Shown: positions 1 through 8,971 of the stretch, one piece after another
How the letters are laid out: every line of letters begins with the position of its first letter
Numbering within the stretch: position 1 is the first letter of the stretch
Origin: JAUIAI01 sp041396585
GTDB taxonomy: Bacteria; Pseudomonadota; Gammaproteobacteria; Burkholderiales; Burkholderiaceae_E
Direction of reading: 5' to 3'
Length of the DNA: 64,000 bases
Assembly: GCA_041396585.1 (NCBI GenBank)
Contig: JAWKYG010000001.1
Location: 372,001 to 436,000, forward strand
Made by a program: the position numbers and the translations under genes
Notes under the pieces: generated by a model
What the model saw: the letters and a program-made list of their open reading frames with translations, nothing else
Told to the model about the DNA's origin: nothing
Databases searched by the model: none

Positions 1-2
1 GC

Positions 3-209
3 TGCAACTCCGGCGATCCGCTCGATCGCCATCTGGCCGAGGTGGTGGAACGCTGGGACGGCCGCCATGGTTTGCGCATCGTCGGCCTCGGGGTGGGGCT
101 CGATCTCAGCCCTTACTATCGGCAGCGGCTCGCGCTCTCCCTCGATCGCGGGCTCGACAATCGGCTGCTCTGGCAGGTCGCAGGTAAACTGACCGAGCCA
201 ACTCACTGA
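3..209 (+). CDS. CobT-like cobaltochelatase subunit, C-terminal end (partial)
   Basis: Only the last 68 codons are inside the window; the reading frame is open from base 3 to the TGA at 207-209. The peptide contains GDPLDRHLAEVVERW followed by LRIVGLGVGLDLSPYY. This resembles the C-terminal von Willebrand A-type part of CobT, the large subunit of the aerobic cobaltochelatase that inserts cobalt into hydrogenobyrinate diamide during cobalamin synthesis. The identification rests on a short segment, so a related VWA protein is possible. A corrinoid-related gene in the same window as a corrinoid-dependent dehalogenase is suggestive, but they are 10 kb apart. Confidence 0.6.
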   Translation, partial: CNSGDPLDRHLAEVVERWDGRHGLRIVGLGVGLDLSPYYRQRLALSLDRGLDNRLLWQVAGKLTEPTH

Positions 210-240
210 TCACTCTTTTCGGCCTGCCGGCCATGCCCGG

Positions 241-1596
241 ATGGCATCTCCCGACACGGCCGCCAGGACTCCCGCCATGCAATCCTTGAAATCCGCGATC
301 ACCCAGGCCGAGCGCGCCCAGGACGATGCCAAGGTGCGTGCCACCGTGGCCGCCACCTTGGCCGACATCGAGGCCCGCGGCGATGCTGCCGTGCGCGAAC
401 TCTCGGCAAAGTTCGATGGCTATTCGCCGTCGTCCTTCCGCCTCTCCGAGGCCGACATCGAGGCGCTTATCCGCAAGGTCTCCGATCGCGATCTGGCTGA
501 CATTCGATTCGCGCAGGCCCAGGTGCGTCGCTTCGCCGAGGCGCAGCGAGCATCGATGACCGACATCGAGATCGAGACCCACCCGGGGGTGATCCTCGGC
601 CATCGCAACATTCCGGTTCGATCTGTCGGTTGCTATGTCCCCGGGGGCAAGTTTCCGATGGTGGCCTCCGCACACATGTCGGTGCTCACCGCCAGTGTCG
701 CCGGTGTGCCGCGGATCGCAGCGGCCACGCCGCCGTTCCATGGTGAGCCGAATCCGGCGGTGATCGCGGCCATGCATCTTGGTGGCGCCCACGAGATCTA
801 CGTGCTGGGCGGCATTCAGGCCGTTGGTGCGCTGGCGCTGGGCACCGAGACGATCGAGGCCGTGCATATGCTGATCGGGCCGGGAAATGCGTTCGTGGCC
901 GAGGCCAAGCGACAGTTGTTCGGTCGCGTGGGCATCGATCTGTTTGCCGGCCCCACCGAGACCATGGTGATCGCCGATGACACGGTCGATGCCGAGCTCT
1001 GTGCCACCGATCTGCTGGGCCAGGCAGAACATGGCTTCGATTCGCCGGCGGTGTTGATCACCAATTCCGAAAAGCTGGCGCGCGAGACGATGGCCGAGGT
1101 GGAGCGGCTGCTGACCATCCTGCCTACCGCGAACACCGCGGCGAAGAGCTGGCAGAACTATGGGGAGGTGATTCTCTGCGACAGCTACGAGGAGATGCTG
1201 GCTGTTGCCAATGACTACGCGTTCGAACATGTGCAGGTCATGACGAACCGCGACGACTGGTTCCTCGAGCACATGCATTCCTACGGCGCGCTGTTCCTCG
1301 GGCCGCGCACCAATGTGTCCAATGGCGACAAGGTGATCGGCACCAATCACACCTTGCCGACGCGACGTGCCGGTCGCTATACCGGCGGTCTCTGGGTGGG
1401 CAAGTATCTGAAGACGCATTCGTATCAGAAGATTCTCACCGACGAGGCGGCGACGATGATCGGTGAATACGGCTCGCGCCTGTGCATGCTCGAAGGCTTC
1501 GTCGGCCATGCCGAACAATGCAATATCCGCGTGCGCAGATACGGGGGTCGTGATGTGCCCTATGGCACGGCCGTAGAGCCATCGGATGCCGCCTGA
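241..1596 (+). CDS. HisD-family dehydrogenase, sulfopropanediol 3-dehydrogenase (HpsN)-like
   Basis: A 451-residue NAD-dependent alcohol dehydrogenase of the histidinol dehydrogenase superfamily. The metal and active-site framework of HisD is visible: LGQAEHGFDSP (Gln and His ligands), SNGDKVIGTNHTLPTRRAG (Asp and the conserved GTNH loop) and a C-terminal GHAEQCNIRVRR (His). The RRAGRYTGGLWVGKYLKT stretch is typical of the HpsN branch, which oxidises 2,3-dihydroxypropane-1-sulfonate to sulfolactate, not of true histidine-biosynthesis HisD. The absence of his genes nearby agrees. A start at the Met at 277, which has AGGA upstream, is as plausible as 241. It is followed by an SDR and an enoyl-CoA hydratase on the same strand, probably one operon. 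The exact substrate is inferred. Confidence 0.8.
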   Translation: MASPDTAARTPAMQSLKSAITQAERAQDDAKVRATVAATLADIEARGDAAVRELSAKFDGYSPSSFRLSEADIEALIRKVSDRDLADIRFAQAQVRRFAEAQRASMTDIEIETHPGVILGHRNIPVRSVGCYVPGGKFPMVASAHMSVLTASVAGVPRIAAATPPFHGEPNPAVIAAMHLGGAHEIYVLGGIQAVGALALGTETIEAVHMLIGPGNAFVAEAKRQLFGRVGIDLFAGPTETMVIADDTVDAELCATDLLGQAEHGFDSPAVLITNSEKLARETMAEVERLLTILPTANTAAKSWQNYGEVILCDSYEEMLAVANDYAFEHVQVMTNRDDWFLEHMHSYGALFLGPRTNVSNGDKVIGTNHTLPTRRAGRYTGGLWVGKYLKTHSYQKILTDEAATMIGEYGSRLCMLEGFVGHAEQCNIRVRRYGGRDVPYGTAVEPSDAA

Positions 1597-1632
1597 TGAA
1601 CCGCATCCGTGCGCTGGGGCGGACGTCCTGCC

Positions 1633-2400
1633 ATGACTGAGTTGCCGAGCACGCCATCGTTTCGCCTCGATGGCCGACGCGCACTCGTAACCGGGGCCTC
1701 CGGCGGCATCGGTCTGGGCTGCGCGGTGGCGCTGGCACGGGCCGGTGCCCATGTCGTTTGCGCCGCGCGTGGCCGCGAGCCGCTCGATGCGCTGGTGCAG
1801 GCGCTGCAGGCTGCCGGCACCAGCGCCGAGGCGCTGATTCTGGACATCGCCGACCTCGATGACCTGTCTCGTGCGCTGGACGGTCAAGCCGCGTTCGATG
1901 TGGTGGTCAATTCCGCCGGTGTCGCACGCCATGGCCCGGCGCTCGACACGGATCCGCACGACTTCCAGCGGGTCATGGATGTCAATCTCAAGGGGGCTTA
2001 CTTTTTGTCGGTGGCCGCCGCGCGCGGGATGATCGCCGCCGGCCACGGGGGCTCGATCATTCATATTTCGTCGCAGATGGGCCATGTGGGTGGGGTCGAT
2101 CGTGCCGTCTATTGCGCGACCAAGCACGGGCTGGAGGGCATGATCAAGGCGATGGCGATCGAGTGGGGTGCGCACGCAATCCGTATCAACACGGTCTGCC
2201 CGACCTTCATCCGCACGCCGTTGACAGCGCCCACCTTCGCCAATCCCGAGCGGGTGGCCTGGATCCGCTCGAAGATCAAACTCGATCGCCTGGGCGAGAT
2301 CGAGGATGTGATGGGCGCGGTGCTCTATCTGGCCGGTGATGCATCTGCGATGGTCACCGGTACCGCGCTGATGATCGACGGCGGATGGACTGCGGGCTGA
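1633..2400 (+). CDS. Short-chain dehydrogenase/reductase (SDR)
   Basis: A classical SDR of 255 residues. The Rossmann dinucleotide motif TGASGGIG is near the N terminus, NSAGV follows in the middle, and the catalytic Ser and YxxxK are seen in HISSQMG and YCATK. The C terminus has the usual GDASAMVTGTALMIDGGW ending. I chose the ATG at 1633 because the preceding in-frame codons look non-native and this start places the nucleotide-binding strand at the usual distance. It follows the HpsN-like gene by 36 bases and ends 26 bases before the next gene, so it probably belongs to the same operon and oxidises or reduces a pathway intermediate. The substrate is unknown. Confidence 0.9.
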   Translation: MTELPSTPSFRLDGRRALVTGASGGIGLGCAVALARAGAHVVCAARGREPLDALVQALQAAGTSAEALILDIADLDDLSRALDGQAAFDVVVNSAGVARHGPALDTDPHDFQRVMDVNLKGAYFLSVAAARGMIAAGHGGSIIHISSQMGHVGGVDRAVYCATKHGLEGMIKAMAIEWGAHAIRINTVCPTFIRTPLTAPTFANPERVAWIRSKIKLDRLGEIEDVMGAVLYLAGDASAMVTGTALMIDGGWTAG

Positions 2401-2426
2401 ACCACAAGCATCCGAGGAGCCTGCGC

Positions 2427-3218
2427 ATGACCGAACCCACCGTCCTGACCGAGATCGATGCCCGCGGAGTCGCGAACGTCATCCTGAACCGGCCCGATGT
2501 GAACAATGCCTACAACGGTGCCATGCTCGAAGCGCTCACCGAACAGGTGAGCCGCTTGGCCGCGGATGCCGCGGTCCGGGTGCTGGTCCTGCGTGCCAAC
2601 GGGCGTAACTTTCAGGCGGGCGCCGATCTTGGCTGGCTGCAGGCGGTCAGTCGTGACACGCCCGCGGCCAATCTGGCCGCGTCACGCCTGACCGCCGGGG
2701 CGGTTCGCGGTCTGGACATGTTTCCCAAACCGACCATCGCGCTGGTGCAGGGAGCCTGCATCGGTGGCGGCACTGGTGTGATCGCGGCCTGTGACATCGT
2801 GATCGCGGAGCGCGATGCGGTGTTCGCGATTTCGGAGGCGCGCTGGGGGGTGGCGGCCACGGTGATCTTCCCGCAGCTCAATCAGGCGATCGGGCTACGC
2901 CATGTTCGTCGCCTGGCCCAGAGCTGCGAGCGTTTTAGCGCCCAGCAGGCGCAGAGCCTGGGCCTCGTGCACGAGGTCTGCGAGGCGGGCATGCTGGATG
3001 CCGCGATGGTGCCCATGCTCGAGGGGCTGTTGAATGCCGCGCCGCAAGCCCTGGCCCTGAGCAAGCACAGTGCGATGCGCTGTGCGGGCGCGATCATCGC
3101 CGATGACGAATTCGAGAGACTGATTCTCGAGCACTCGCAGCGGCGCCAGAGCGACGAGGCCGCGGAGGGTTTCGCGAGCTTTCATGAAAGGCGGCCGGCC
3201 GCCTGGTATCCGCAATGA
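2427..3218 (+). CDS. Enoyl-CoA hydratase/isomerase family protein
   Basis: A 263-residue crotonase-fold protein. The oxyanion-hole segments are seen as GRNFQAGADLGWL and the GACIGGGTGVIAACDIV block, followed by the EARWG segment that carries the active-site position in hydratases. The start at 2427 is supported by a GAGGAG ribosome-binding site about eight bases upstream. It is the third gene of the hpsN-like/SDR/hydratase set. A CoA-thioester enzyme here suggests that the carbon skeleton made by the two dehydrogenases may be processed as a CoA ester, but crotonase-fold proteins are too versatile to assign the reaction. Confidence 0.87.
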   Translation: MTEPTVLTEIDARGVANVILNRPDVNNAYNGAMLEALTEQVSRLAADAAVRVLVLRANGRNFQAGADLGWLQAVSRDTPAANLAASRLTAGAVRGLDMFPKPTIALVQGACIGGGTGVIAACDIVIAERDAVFAISEARWGVAATVIFPQLNQAIGLRHVRRLAQSCERFSAQQAQSLGLVHEVCEAGMLDAAMVPMLEGLLNAAPQALALSKHSAMRCAGAIIADDEFERLILEHSQRRQSDEAAEGFASFHERRPAAWYPQ

Positions 3219-3540
3219 GTAGCTGCTGAAAACGCGGTCGCTGCATCGCGTCGGTGCGAAAGCCCGAAATAGGCCGCTCAGGAGCCCTTCAGGTGCCGAT
3301 CGACGCAGCAAAACGCCCCCAAAATTGGTGGCTGTCGCGTCGAAGCGGAGATCTGCGCTGTGCAGTTCGGTGTTTTCGGCGCTTGCACACGCTCAAGCCG
3401 GGCGAATACTGGCCGATATGGCGTGACTCATCTTCGCTCGCGAATCGCGGCGTTCACGGGGCTGCGCTGACTCGTTGTTTCGACCCGGCGTTTCTGTCGG
3501 CTCAGAAACAGCCCTGAATCATTCGACGCGCGTGTGCCAG
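3219..3540. other. Intergenic region before the chemoreceptor gene
   Basis: This 322-base stretch separates the catabolic operon from the chemoreceptor gene. It holds the candidate FliA promoter listed separately at 3393-3419. I see no convincing small gene, RNA or strong terminator in it; the open frames that cross it lack ribosome-binding sites and family resemblance. Confidence 0.5.
3393..3419 (+). promoter_or_regulatory. Candidate sigma-28 (FliA) flagellar-class promoter
   Basis: TCAAGCCG at 3393-3400 is followed after exactly 11 bases by GCCGATAT at 3412-3419. This fits the FliA consensus (TAAAGTTT or TCAAG-type, N11, GCCGATAA) with a near-perfect -10 box. It lies about 120 bases upstream of the chemoreceptor start at 3541, and chemoreceptor genes are typical FliA targets. 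The site is inferred from sequence only. Confidence 0.6.
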
Positions 3541-5580
3541 ATGCCCTCCCGATTCCTCAAGTCGATGCCGCAGATCCTCGTGGCCGCCGTTGCCGCTCTG
3601 CTGATCCTCGCGGCTTCCTATTGGTATGAACGCGAACGCGATGTTGCCGAGGGGCATTTCATCGCGGCCCGAAAGACCGCGGTGCTCGATACCAAGCAGC
3701 GCGAACTCGAGTCGCTGTTCGATGCGCTGTACCGGAATCTGCGCACGATCTCCCTGTTGCCCAGTGTCCGGGCGATCGAGGGCGGCAACCGGGCCAACGA
3801 GGACGAAGACATCGTCGCCAACGGGCGTCTGTCGACAGAAGCGGCGGCCACGGTCCAACAGCTCTACAACACCCTGCGCAACAGTGTCAGCGTGTCCGAG
3901 ATCTATGCGGTGATCGATGGTTTCGACCCGGGGGCCGGCCAGATCCCGTTCTTCATGTATGACGAACTCGTCTTCGGTGCCGCGGAGCAGGCGAAGGAAG
4001 ACGCGCCGAATCCGGATTTTCCCGAGGAAGACGAGTCAGCCGAGTACGCCTACTACCCGATCCAGCTCAGCCGTGCGCGCGAATCGCATGGCCGCTTCCA
4101 GTTCCGCAGGCCAGACGACATCCCGGCGTATCTGTCGCCACTGATGCGCACCTGCGACAACACGCAGTATCAATCACTGAGTCGCGGCGACGTGAAGGAT
4201 TCCTACGGCCTGCTGTACTCGGTGCCGTTCTACGCCTCCACGGACGGTCGCTTCAGGGGCTTGATTTCAGGCATCATCCGGGCCAACGCGCTCGAGGCAG
4301 CCCTGGTTGGCGTGCCCTTCATTCCGATCACCGAACAGGACAAGGCCGAGCAAGGCGCTCAGGGCTGGTCGATGCCGCCTGAGGCGTCTGCGCTGCAGCT
4401 GGTCAACAAGCAGTACGACATCCGCATCGGCGATCGCCGCAACCCGGGCCTCGAGGCCGATCTGGCCCAGGCCACTTCGGGCCGCAACCGCTTCGATGTG
4501 CAACTCGGCGTTCATGGTGATGCCGCCTGGACGCTCAGCTACTACCTGCCCGAAGCCGTTATTCGCGGCGCCAGTGCCGATGCGCGGCGCACCTTCGCCA
4601 TCCTGAGTGGTTTCATTCTCGCCGTGGCCACGATCGTGATCGTGCTGCTCTCGATGCAGGCACGAACCCGTGCTGCAGTGCGCGAGTTCGGTCAGGTACT
4701 CGATGCGATTTCAAAGGGCAATCTCACGGTGCGCGTCAGGCGCGTGCTCACGGGTGACCTTGGCCGCCTGAAGACCGATTGTGATCGGACCATCGAGCGT
4801 TTGAGCAGCATGGTGCTCGATATCCAGCGCGCAAGCCACACGATCAGTTCGTCCTCTGAAGAGATCCTCGCCGGACATGAGTCGATGCACTCGGGCAATG
4901 ATGCGCAAAGCGCGTCGCTGGCCCAGGTCAAGCAGACGATGGGCGACCTCAGCCGTGCCGTGCATCAAGGTGAAGTGCTGACGCGGGAAGCGAGCGAGAA
5001 TGCGCAGTCCGCCTCGCGGGTGGCGCTGGAATGCGGTGAGGTGGTCGGCCGGGTGGTCGAAACCATGCAGGAGATCAATCGCGCCTCCGAGAAGATTTCG
5101 GAGATCATCACCGTGATCGATGGCATTGCATTCCAGACCAATATCCTTGCGCTCAATGCTGCCGTCGAGGCCGCGCGTGCCGGTGATCATGGCAAGGGAT
5201 TCGCGGTCGTGGCCAGCGAGGTGCGCGCCTTGGCCCAGCGCAGCGCCACTGCCGCCCGAGAAATCAAGGAGCTGATCAGTGAATCGGTGACGCGGGTCGC
5301 GGATGGCACCGAACTGGTCGACAACGCCGGCGGTGCCATGCAGGGCGTGGTCAGCTCGATTCAACAGACCACTGAACTGATGCGCTCCATGGCCGAGGTG
5401 ACGCAGGATCAGGGGCGCAGCATCAGCGAAGTGCAGAGCGCCGTCGCCGGCATGGACGGTGCCATGAACAATTCCGCGGAAGCAGTGCAGGGAGCCGTGG
5501 AATCGGTGCGCCATCTCGAGAAGCTGGCCTACGACCTCGATCGCCTGGTGAGCGCGTTCGAACTCGAACAGCAACACTGA
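3541..5580 (+). CDS. Methyl-accepting chemotaxis protein
   Basis: A 679-residue transmembrane chemoreceptor. A first membrane segment (about residues 9-25) is followed by a roughly 330-residue periplasmic sensor region, a second membrane segment (about residues 350-370), a HAMP-like stretch and a long cytoplasmic signalling domain. The hairpin tip, which contacts CheA and CheW, is conserved: IDGIAFQTNILALNAAVEAA and GKGFAVVASEVRALAQRS. The sensor region is large enough for a double CACHE domain, but I cannot read the ligand. The C terminus ends in AFELEQQH with no CheR-tethering NWETF-type pentapeptide. The start at 3541 places the first membrane segment properly. A candidate FliA promoter lies upstream, which suggests co-regulation with flagella. 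Confidence 0.93.
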   Translation: MPSRFLKSMPQILVAAVAALLILAASYWYERERDVAEGHFIAARKTAVLDTKQRELESLFDALYRNLRTISLLPSVRAIEGGNRANEDEDIVANGRLSTEAAATVQQLYNTLRNSVSVSEIYAVIDGFDPGAGQIPFFMYDELVFGAAEQAKEDAPNPDFPEEDESAEYAYYPIQLSRARESHGRFQFRRPDDIPAYLSPLMRTCDNTQYQSLSRGDVKDSYGLLYSVPFYASTDGRFRGLISGIIRANALEAALVGVPFIPITEQDKAEQGAQGWSMPPEASALQLVNKQYDIRIGDRRNPGLEADLAQATSGRNRFDVQLGVHGDAAWTLSYYLPEAVIRGASADARRTFAILSGFILAVATIVIVLLSMQARTRAAVREFGQVLDAISKGNLTVRVRRVLTGDLGRLKTDCDRTIERLSSMVLDIQRASHTISSSSEEILAGHESMHSGNDAQSASLAQVKQTMGDLSRAVHQGEVLTREASENAQSASRVALECGEVVGRVVETMQEINRASEKISEIITVIDGIAFQTNILALNAAVEAARAGDHGKGFAVVASEVRALAQRSATAAREIKELISESVTRVADGTELVDNAGGAMQGVVSSIQQTTELMRSMAEVTQDQGRSISEVQSAVAGMDGAMNNSAEAVQGAVESVRHLEKLAYDLDRLVSAFELEQQH

Positions 5581-5582
5581 GC

Positions 5583-6431
5583 TCAGCGGCCGCGATCCCG
5601 GCGCTCGGCATCCGGGCGGGGGCTCCCGTGGCCGCCCACGCGGCCCTGGCCGCGCTTGTCGTGCCGATCGGGTAGGCGCTGCTGGAGACCCGGTTCCCGC
5701 CTTTCCGTCCGCCGCGACGTGTGCTGCCCGATTCTTGGCTCACGGGCCGGCTCGACCCTGTGCTGCCCGATTCGTGGCTCACGAGCCGGCTCGACCCTGC
5801 GCTGCGGAACCACTTGCTGGTAGCGCTGCTGTCGCTCGATCGCTGCACGTGTGCGCGCCTCCCGGGGGTGGAAATGCTCGTTCACCCCTCGGATCGCGCG
5901 TCGCTGACGGTCGGTATCCGGGTAGCGATACGCGGGGAAGCGGCGCTGGTACTCGGGTAAGGGGGCCACCGCCGGCAGTTGTCGCCGGTCCCAGTGATCC
6001 CAGCCGCGGCGGCGGTGACTCCAGTGATGGCCCCAATGGTCGCCCCAGCGTGGCGCCGATTCGGGATGCCAACCAAGAAAGTAGTGTGGCCGCAGCGGGA
6101 AGTATCGGACCGGAATGCGCAGGATGAAGTCCGGCACGTCGTAGGGGTCGACCGCGTACCAGGGGCCGCCGAACCAGCTGCTGAAATACCAGTCATCCCC
6201 GTGCAGTACCCAGTACAGACCGTCGTAGAAGAAGTAGTTGGCCCGCACATGAGGCGCGTAATAGACGGGCAGGCCGGGTATCAGGGCCATCGCGGGCTGC
6301 GCCGGCAGGCCGAGGTTGATGCTTGCGCCGGGCAGTTGCACCGAGACCCCGAGTTGGACCTCGGCCTTGGCCGGCGCAACGGCTGCGTGGGAGATGAACA
6401 GGGCGGCGGCGAGGGCGGCAAGCTTCATCAT
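5583..6431 (-). CDS. Secreted YxxW-rich protein with Arg/His-rich tail
   Basis: A 282-residue exported protein that I cannot assign to a function. The N terminus is a signal peptide ending near APAKA|E. The central part is aromatic-rich, with repeated Tyr and Trp (YFFYDGLYWVLHGDDWYF, HYFLGWHPE), as in small uncharacterised envelope proteins of proteobacteria. From about residue 120 it becomes strongly basic and His-rich (WGDHWGHHWSHRRRGWDHW), and it contains two copies of RVEPAREPRIGQH. It runs convergently into the chemoreceptor gene, with only two bases between the stops. The basic tail could bind polyanions or metal, but that is speculation. Confidence 0.7.
   Translation of the reverse strand: MMKLAALAAALFISHAAVAPAKAEVQLGVSVQLPGASINLGLPAQPAMALIPGLPVYYAPHVRANYFFYDGLYWVLHGDDWYFSSWFGGPWYAVDPYDVPDFILRIPVRYFPLRPHYFLGWHPESAPRWGDHWGHHWSHRRRGWDHWDRRQLPAVAPLPEYQRRFPAYRYPDTDRQRRAIRGVNEHFHPREARTRAAIERQQRYQQVVPQRRVEPAREPRIGQHRVEPAREPRIGQHTSRRTERREPGLQQRLPDRHDKRGQGRVGGHGSPRPDAERRDRGR
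5721..5798 (-). repeat. 39-bp in-frame tandem duplication inside the secreted-protein gene
   Basis: Two adjacent 39-base copies, 5721-5759 and 5760-5798, differ at only two positions. Each encodes the 13-residue unit RVEPAREPRIGQH on the minus strand. The length is a multiple of three, so the frame is kept. Near-identity suggests recent slippage and possible length variation between strains. Confidence 0.9.
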
Positions 6432-6567
6432 ATTCTCCGATACGGATCCGTGGTGTATCGATCGTCAGCCGCAGGCCGAATCGACATCCTCAGAACGCAT
6501 GCCACCCGGCCCGGTTGGCGCGCGCGGAGAAACTTTCGATCTCTTGACGGATCTTTACGTTCGCCCG

Positions 6568-8832
6568 CTACTGATCCGTCAGCGCATTGCGCGCCTCGAC
6601 ACGCGCGGCCCGTGCCAGATCATCGCGATCGTCGTCCATCTCGAAACGTACATCGATCAGCCGGCCGGTAAAGGCATTCGGCGCCGCATAGGCGGTGCTC
6701 ACGCTGGACCCGGTATCGCGGCCGATATCCATCCCGAACAAGGACTGCCGCCACGGCATCAGCTCGATCTCGGCCTCGCCCACCGGCGCATCATTCACCA
6801 GTAGCGTGGCCCGGCCGCGATGTTCGCCCGTCTTGGCAAAAGACACGCTGACCGTTGCCGCGCCGACCGGCAGTTCGCTGGCCGAGCTCAGCCGCGTGGC
6901 ACGGCCCAGGAAGTTGTATTCGTAGACCGCACGATTGCCCTGCACATAGAGCGTGTAGCCGCCCGTACGTGCGCCCAGCGCGACCAGCACACCGGCCTCG
7001 GTGCTGCTGCTGCGTTCGATCGCGGCATGGATACGGAACGAGCGATTGCGCAGATCCGGGACCGCGAAGCGATCGATGTGGGGCGTGTTCGGCAGCAGCC
7101 GGTGCGCCCTGGGCGGTCCCCCCGGCACCGGCCGGCGCAGGCTGAACAACTCGATGCCGCGGTCATCCAGCGGCAGCACGTTGTAGAGCCCGGCCTGGGC
7201 CCACCAGAGGCGGATCATCTCGGCCAGGCGCTCGGGTTCGCGGTCGGCCAGGTCATCGCATTCAGCGAAGTCGGTCGTGGTGTCATAGAGCGACCAGACA
7301 TCCTGATCGAAGGGCACGCCCGGCTTGTGCAGCGTGACCGCCTTCCAGCCCTTGTGCCAGATGGCCCGGTGCCCGAGCATTTCGTAGTACTGGGTGGTGC
7401 GCCGGCCTTGCGCATCGGCGTCGGCGAAGCAGTAGTCGAACGCGACGCCCTCGATCGGCAGCTGCGGGTGGCCGCGAAAGGTCGCGGGCGCCTGCACACC
7501 CACCACCGACAGGATCGTGGGCATGACATCGATCACATGATGGTACTGGTCACGCAGTTCGCCCCGTGCGGCGATGCCCTGGGGCCAGTGCACGATCAAC
7601 GGATCGCGAATCCCGCCCTCATAGGTGTTCTGCTTGAAGAAGCGCAGCGGGGTGTTGCCGGCCTGGGCCCAGCCCAGCGGATAGTTGTTGTAGAGGTGCG
7701 GCCCGCCGATGCGATCGACATCGGCCAGCATATCGGCCACTTCCTGATGACGGCGATTGAAGAATGCCAGCTCGTTGGTGGAGCCGTGCTTGCCGCCCTC
7801 CTGGCTCGCGCCGTTGTCCGAGAGCAGTACGATCAGCGTGTTCTCCAGCGCGCCGACGTCTTTCAGGAATGAGACCAGCCGGCCGATCTGCGCATCGGTG
7901 TGATCGAGAAAGGCCGCGAAGGCCTCCTGCATGCGCGCATACAGGCGCCTGGCATCCGGATCGAGGGAGTCCCACGGTTCAACGCGCGGATTCAGCGGGG
8001 AGAGCTTCGCATGGGCCGGCACCACACCCATGGCCTTCTGGCGGGCGAACCAGCGATCGCGCGCCACATCCCAGCCTTCGTCGAAGCGGCCCCGGTATTT
8101 GTCCAGCCAGGCCTGCGGTGCCTGGTGCGGCGAGTGCGTGGCGCCGAAGGCCAGATACATGAAAAACGGCCGTTCGCTGGTCGAGCGCTGCGCGGCGAGC
8201 ATCGCGATCGCCTGATCGACCAGATCCTCGGACAGGTGGTATTCCGGATCGCTGGGCGGATCGATCGGATGATTGTCCACGGTCAGCTCGGGCGAGAACT
8301 GGTCGGTGGCGCCGCCCAGGAAACCGTAGTAGCGATCGAAGCCACGCTGCAGTGGCCAGTGCTCGAACGGGCCGGCCGGCGTGCAGTCTTCCATGTTGGC
8401 GAGATGCCATTTACCGAGCGCAAACGTGTTGTAGCCATGTTCGCGCAGCACCTCGGCCATCGTGGCCGCCTTCGGCGTGATGACGCCTCGGCAGTTCGAA
8501 TAGCCGGTATCCACATTGCTCAGATAGCGCATGCCAACCGAGTGGTGGTTGCGGCCGCTGAGCAGGCAGGCGCGCGTGGGCGAGCAGAGCGCCGTGGTGT
8601 GGAAGTTCGTGAAGCGCAGCCCGCCGGCGGCCAGCGCATCGATGTTCGGGGTGTCGATCTCCGAGCCGAAGCAACCGAGTTGTGCGAAGCCGCAATCATC
8701 GAGCACCATGACCAGCACATTCGGGGCATTCCCGGGCGCACCCGGCTTGGGCGCCCACCAGGGCTCGGAATCGGACACGGTGGTGCCGATGCGGCCGCGA
8801 AAGTCCTCGCGCCCGGCGCCTGGATCGGTCAT
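6568..8832 (-). CDS. Cys-type sulfatase (arylsulfatase family), large form
   Basis: A 754-residue sulfatase of the alkaline-phosphatase superfamily. The formylglycine signature C-x-P-x-R is present as CSPTRACLLSGR, with Cys83 as the residue expected to be converted. The metal-binding N terminus NVLVMVLDDCGF and the downstream GKWH and LLSDNGAS segments are also present. There is no signal peptide, so the enzyme is probably cytoplasmic. The roughly 750-residue length matches the large AtsA-like bacterial arylsulfatases, which carry a C-terminal beta-rich domain. The start at 8832 has a GGAG box just upstream. No formylglycine-generating enzyme is seen in the window, so activation must come from elsewhere. 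With the HpsN-like gene it hints at organosulfur use, though the two genes are on opposite strands. Confidence 0.92.
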   Translation of the reverse strand: MTDPGAGREDFRGRIGTTVSDSEPWWAPKPGAPGNAPNVLVMVLDDCGFAQLGCFGSEIDTPNIDALAAGGLRFTNFHTTALCSPTRACLLSGRNHHSVGMRYLSNVDTGYSNCRGVITPKAATMAEVLREHGYNTFALGKWHLANMEDCTPAGPFEHWPLQRGFDRYYGFLGGATDQFSPELTVDNHPIDPPSDPEYHLSEDLVDQAIAMLAAQRSTSERPFFMYLAFGATHSPHQAPQAWLDKYRGRFDEGWDVARDRWFARQKAMGVVPAHAKLSPLNPRVEPWDSLDPDARRLYARMQEAFAAFLDHTDAQIGRLVSFLKDVGALENTLIVLLSDNGASQEGGKHGSTNELAFFNRRHQEVADMLADVDRIGGPHLYNNYPLGWAQAGNTPLRFFKQNTYEGGIRDPLIVHWPQGIAARGELRDQYHHVIDVMPTILSVVGVQAPATFRGHPQLPIEGVAFDYCFADADAQGRRTTQYYEMLGHRAIWHKGWKAVTLHKPGVPFDQDVWSLYDTTTDFAECDDLADREPERLAEMIRLWWAQAGLYNVLPLDDRGIELFSLRRPVPGGPPRAHRLLPNTPHIDRFAVPDLRNRSFRIHAAIERSSSTEAGVLVALGARTGGYTLYVQGNRAVYEYNFLGRATRLSSASELPVGAATVSVSFAKTGEHRGRATLLVNDAPVGEAEIELMPWRQSLFGMDIGRDTGSSVSTAYAAPNAFTGRLIDVRFEMDDDRDDLARAARVEARNALTDQ

Positions 8833-8971
8833 GGGAGTCTCCGTCTGTAGGTTATGGCGGCCCGCGCTGTGACCCGGTTCGTCGGGAACCGTGGCAGGGA
8901 ATACGGGTGATCGCTGATGATACGAGTTTGCGGCGCGTGGGCAAGCCGCGCATCCCCGGCCTTGCGGGGGC

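Noticed and set aside
106..2175. 689-codon open frame on the minus strand
   Set aside because: It lies antisense to the HpsN-like and SDR genes, has no family motif and an Arg/His/Gly-rich composition typical of shadow frames in GC-rich DNA.
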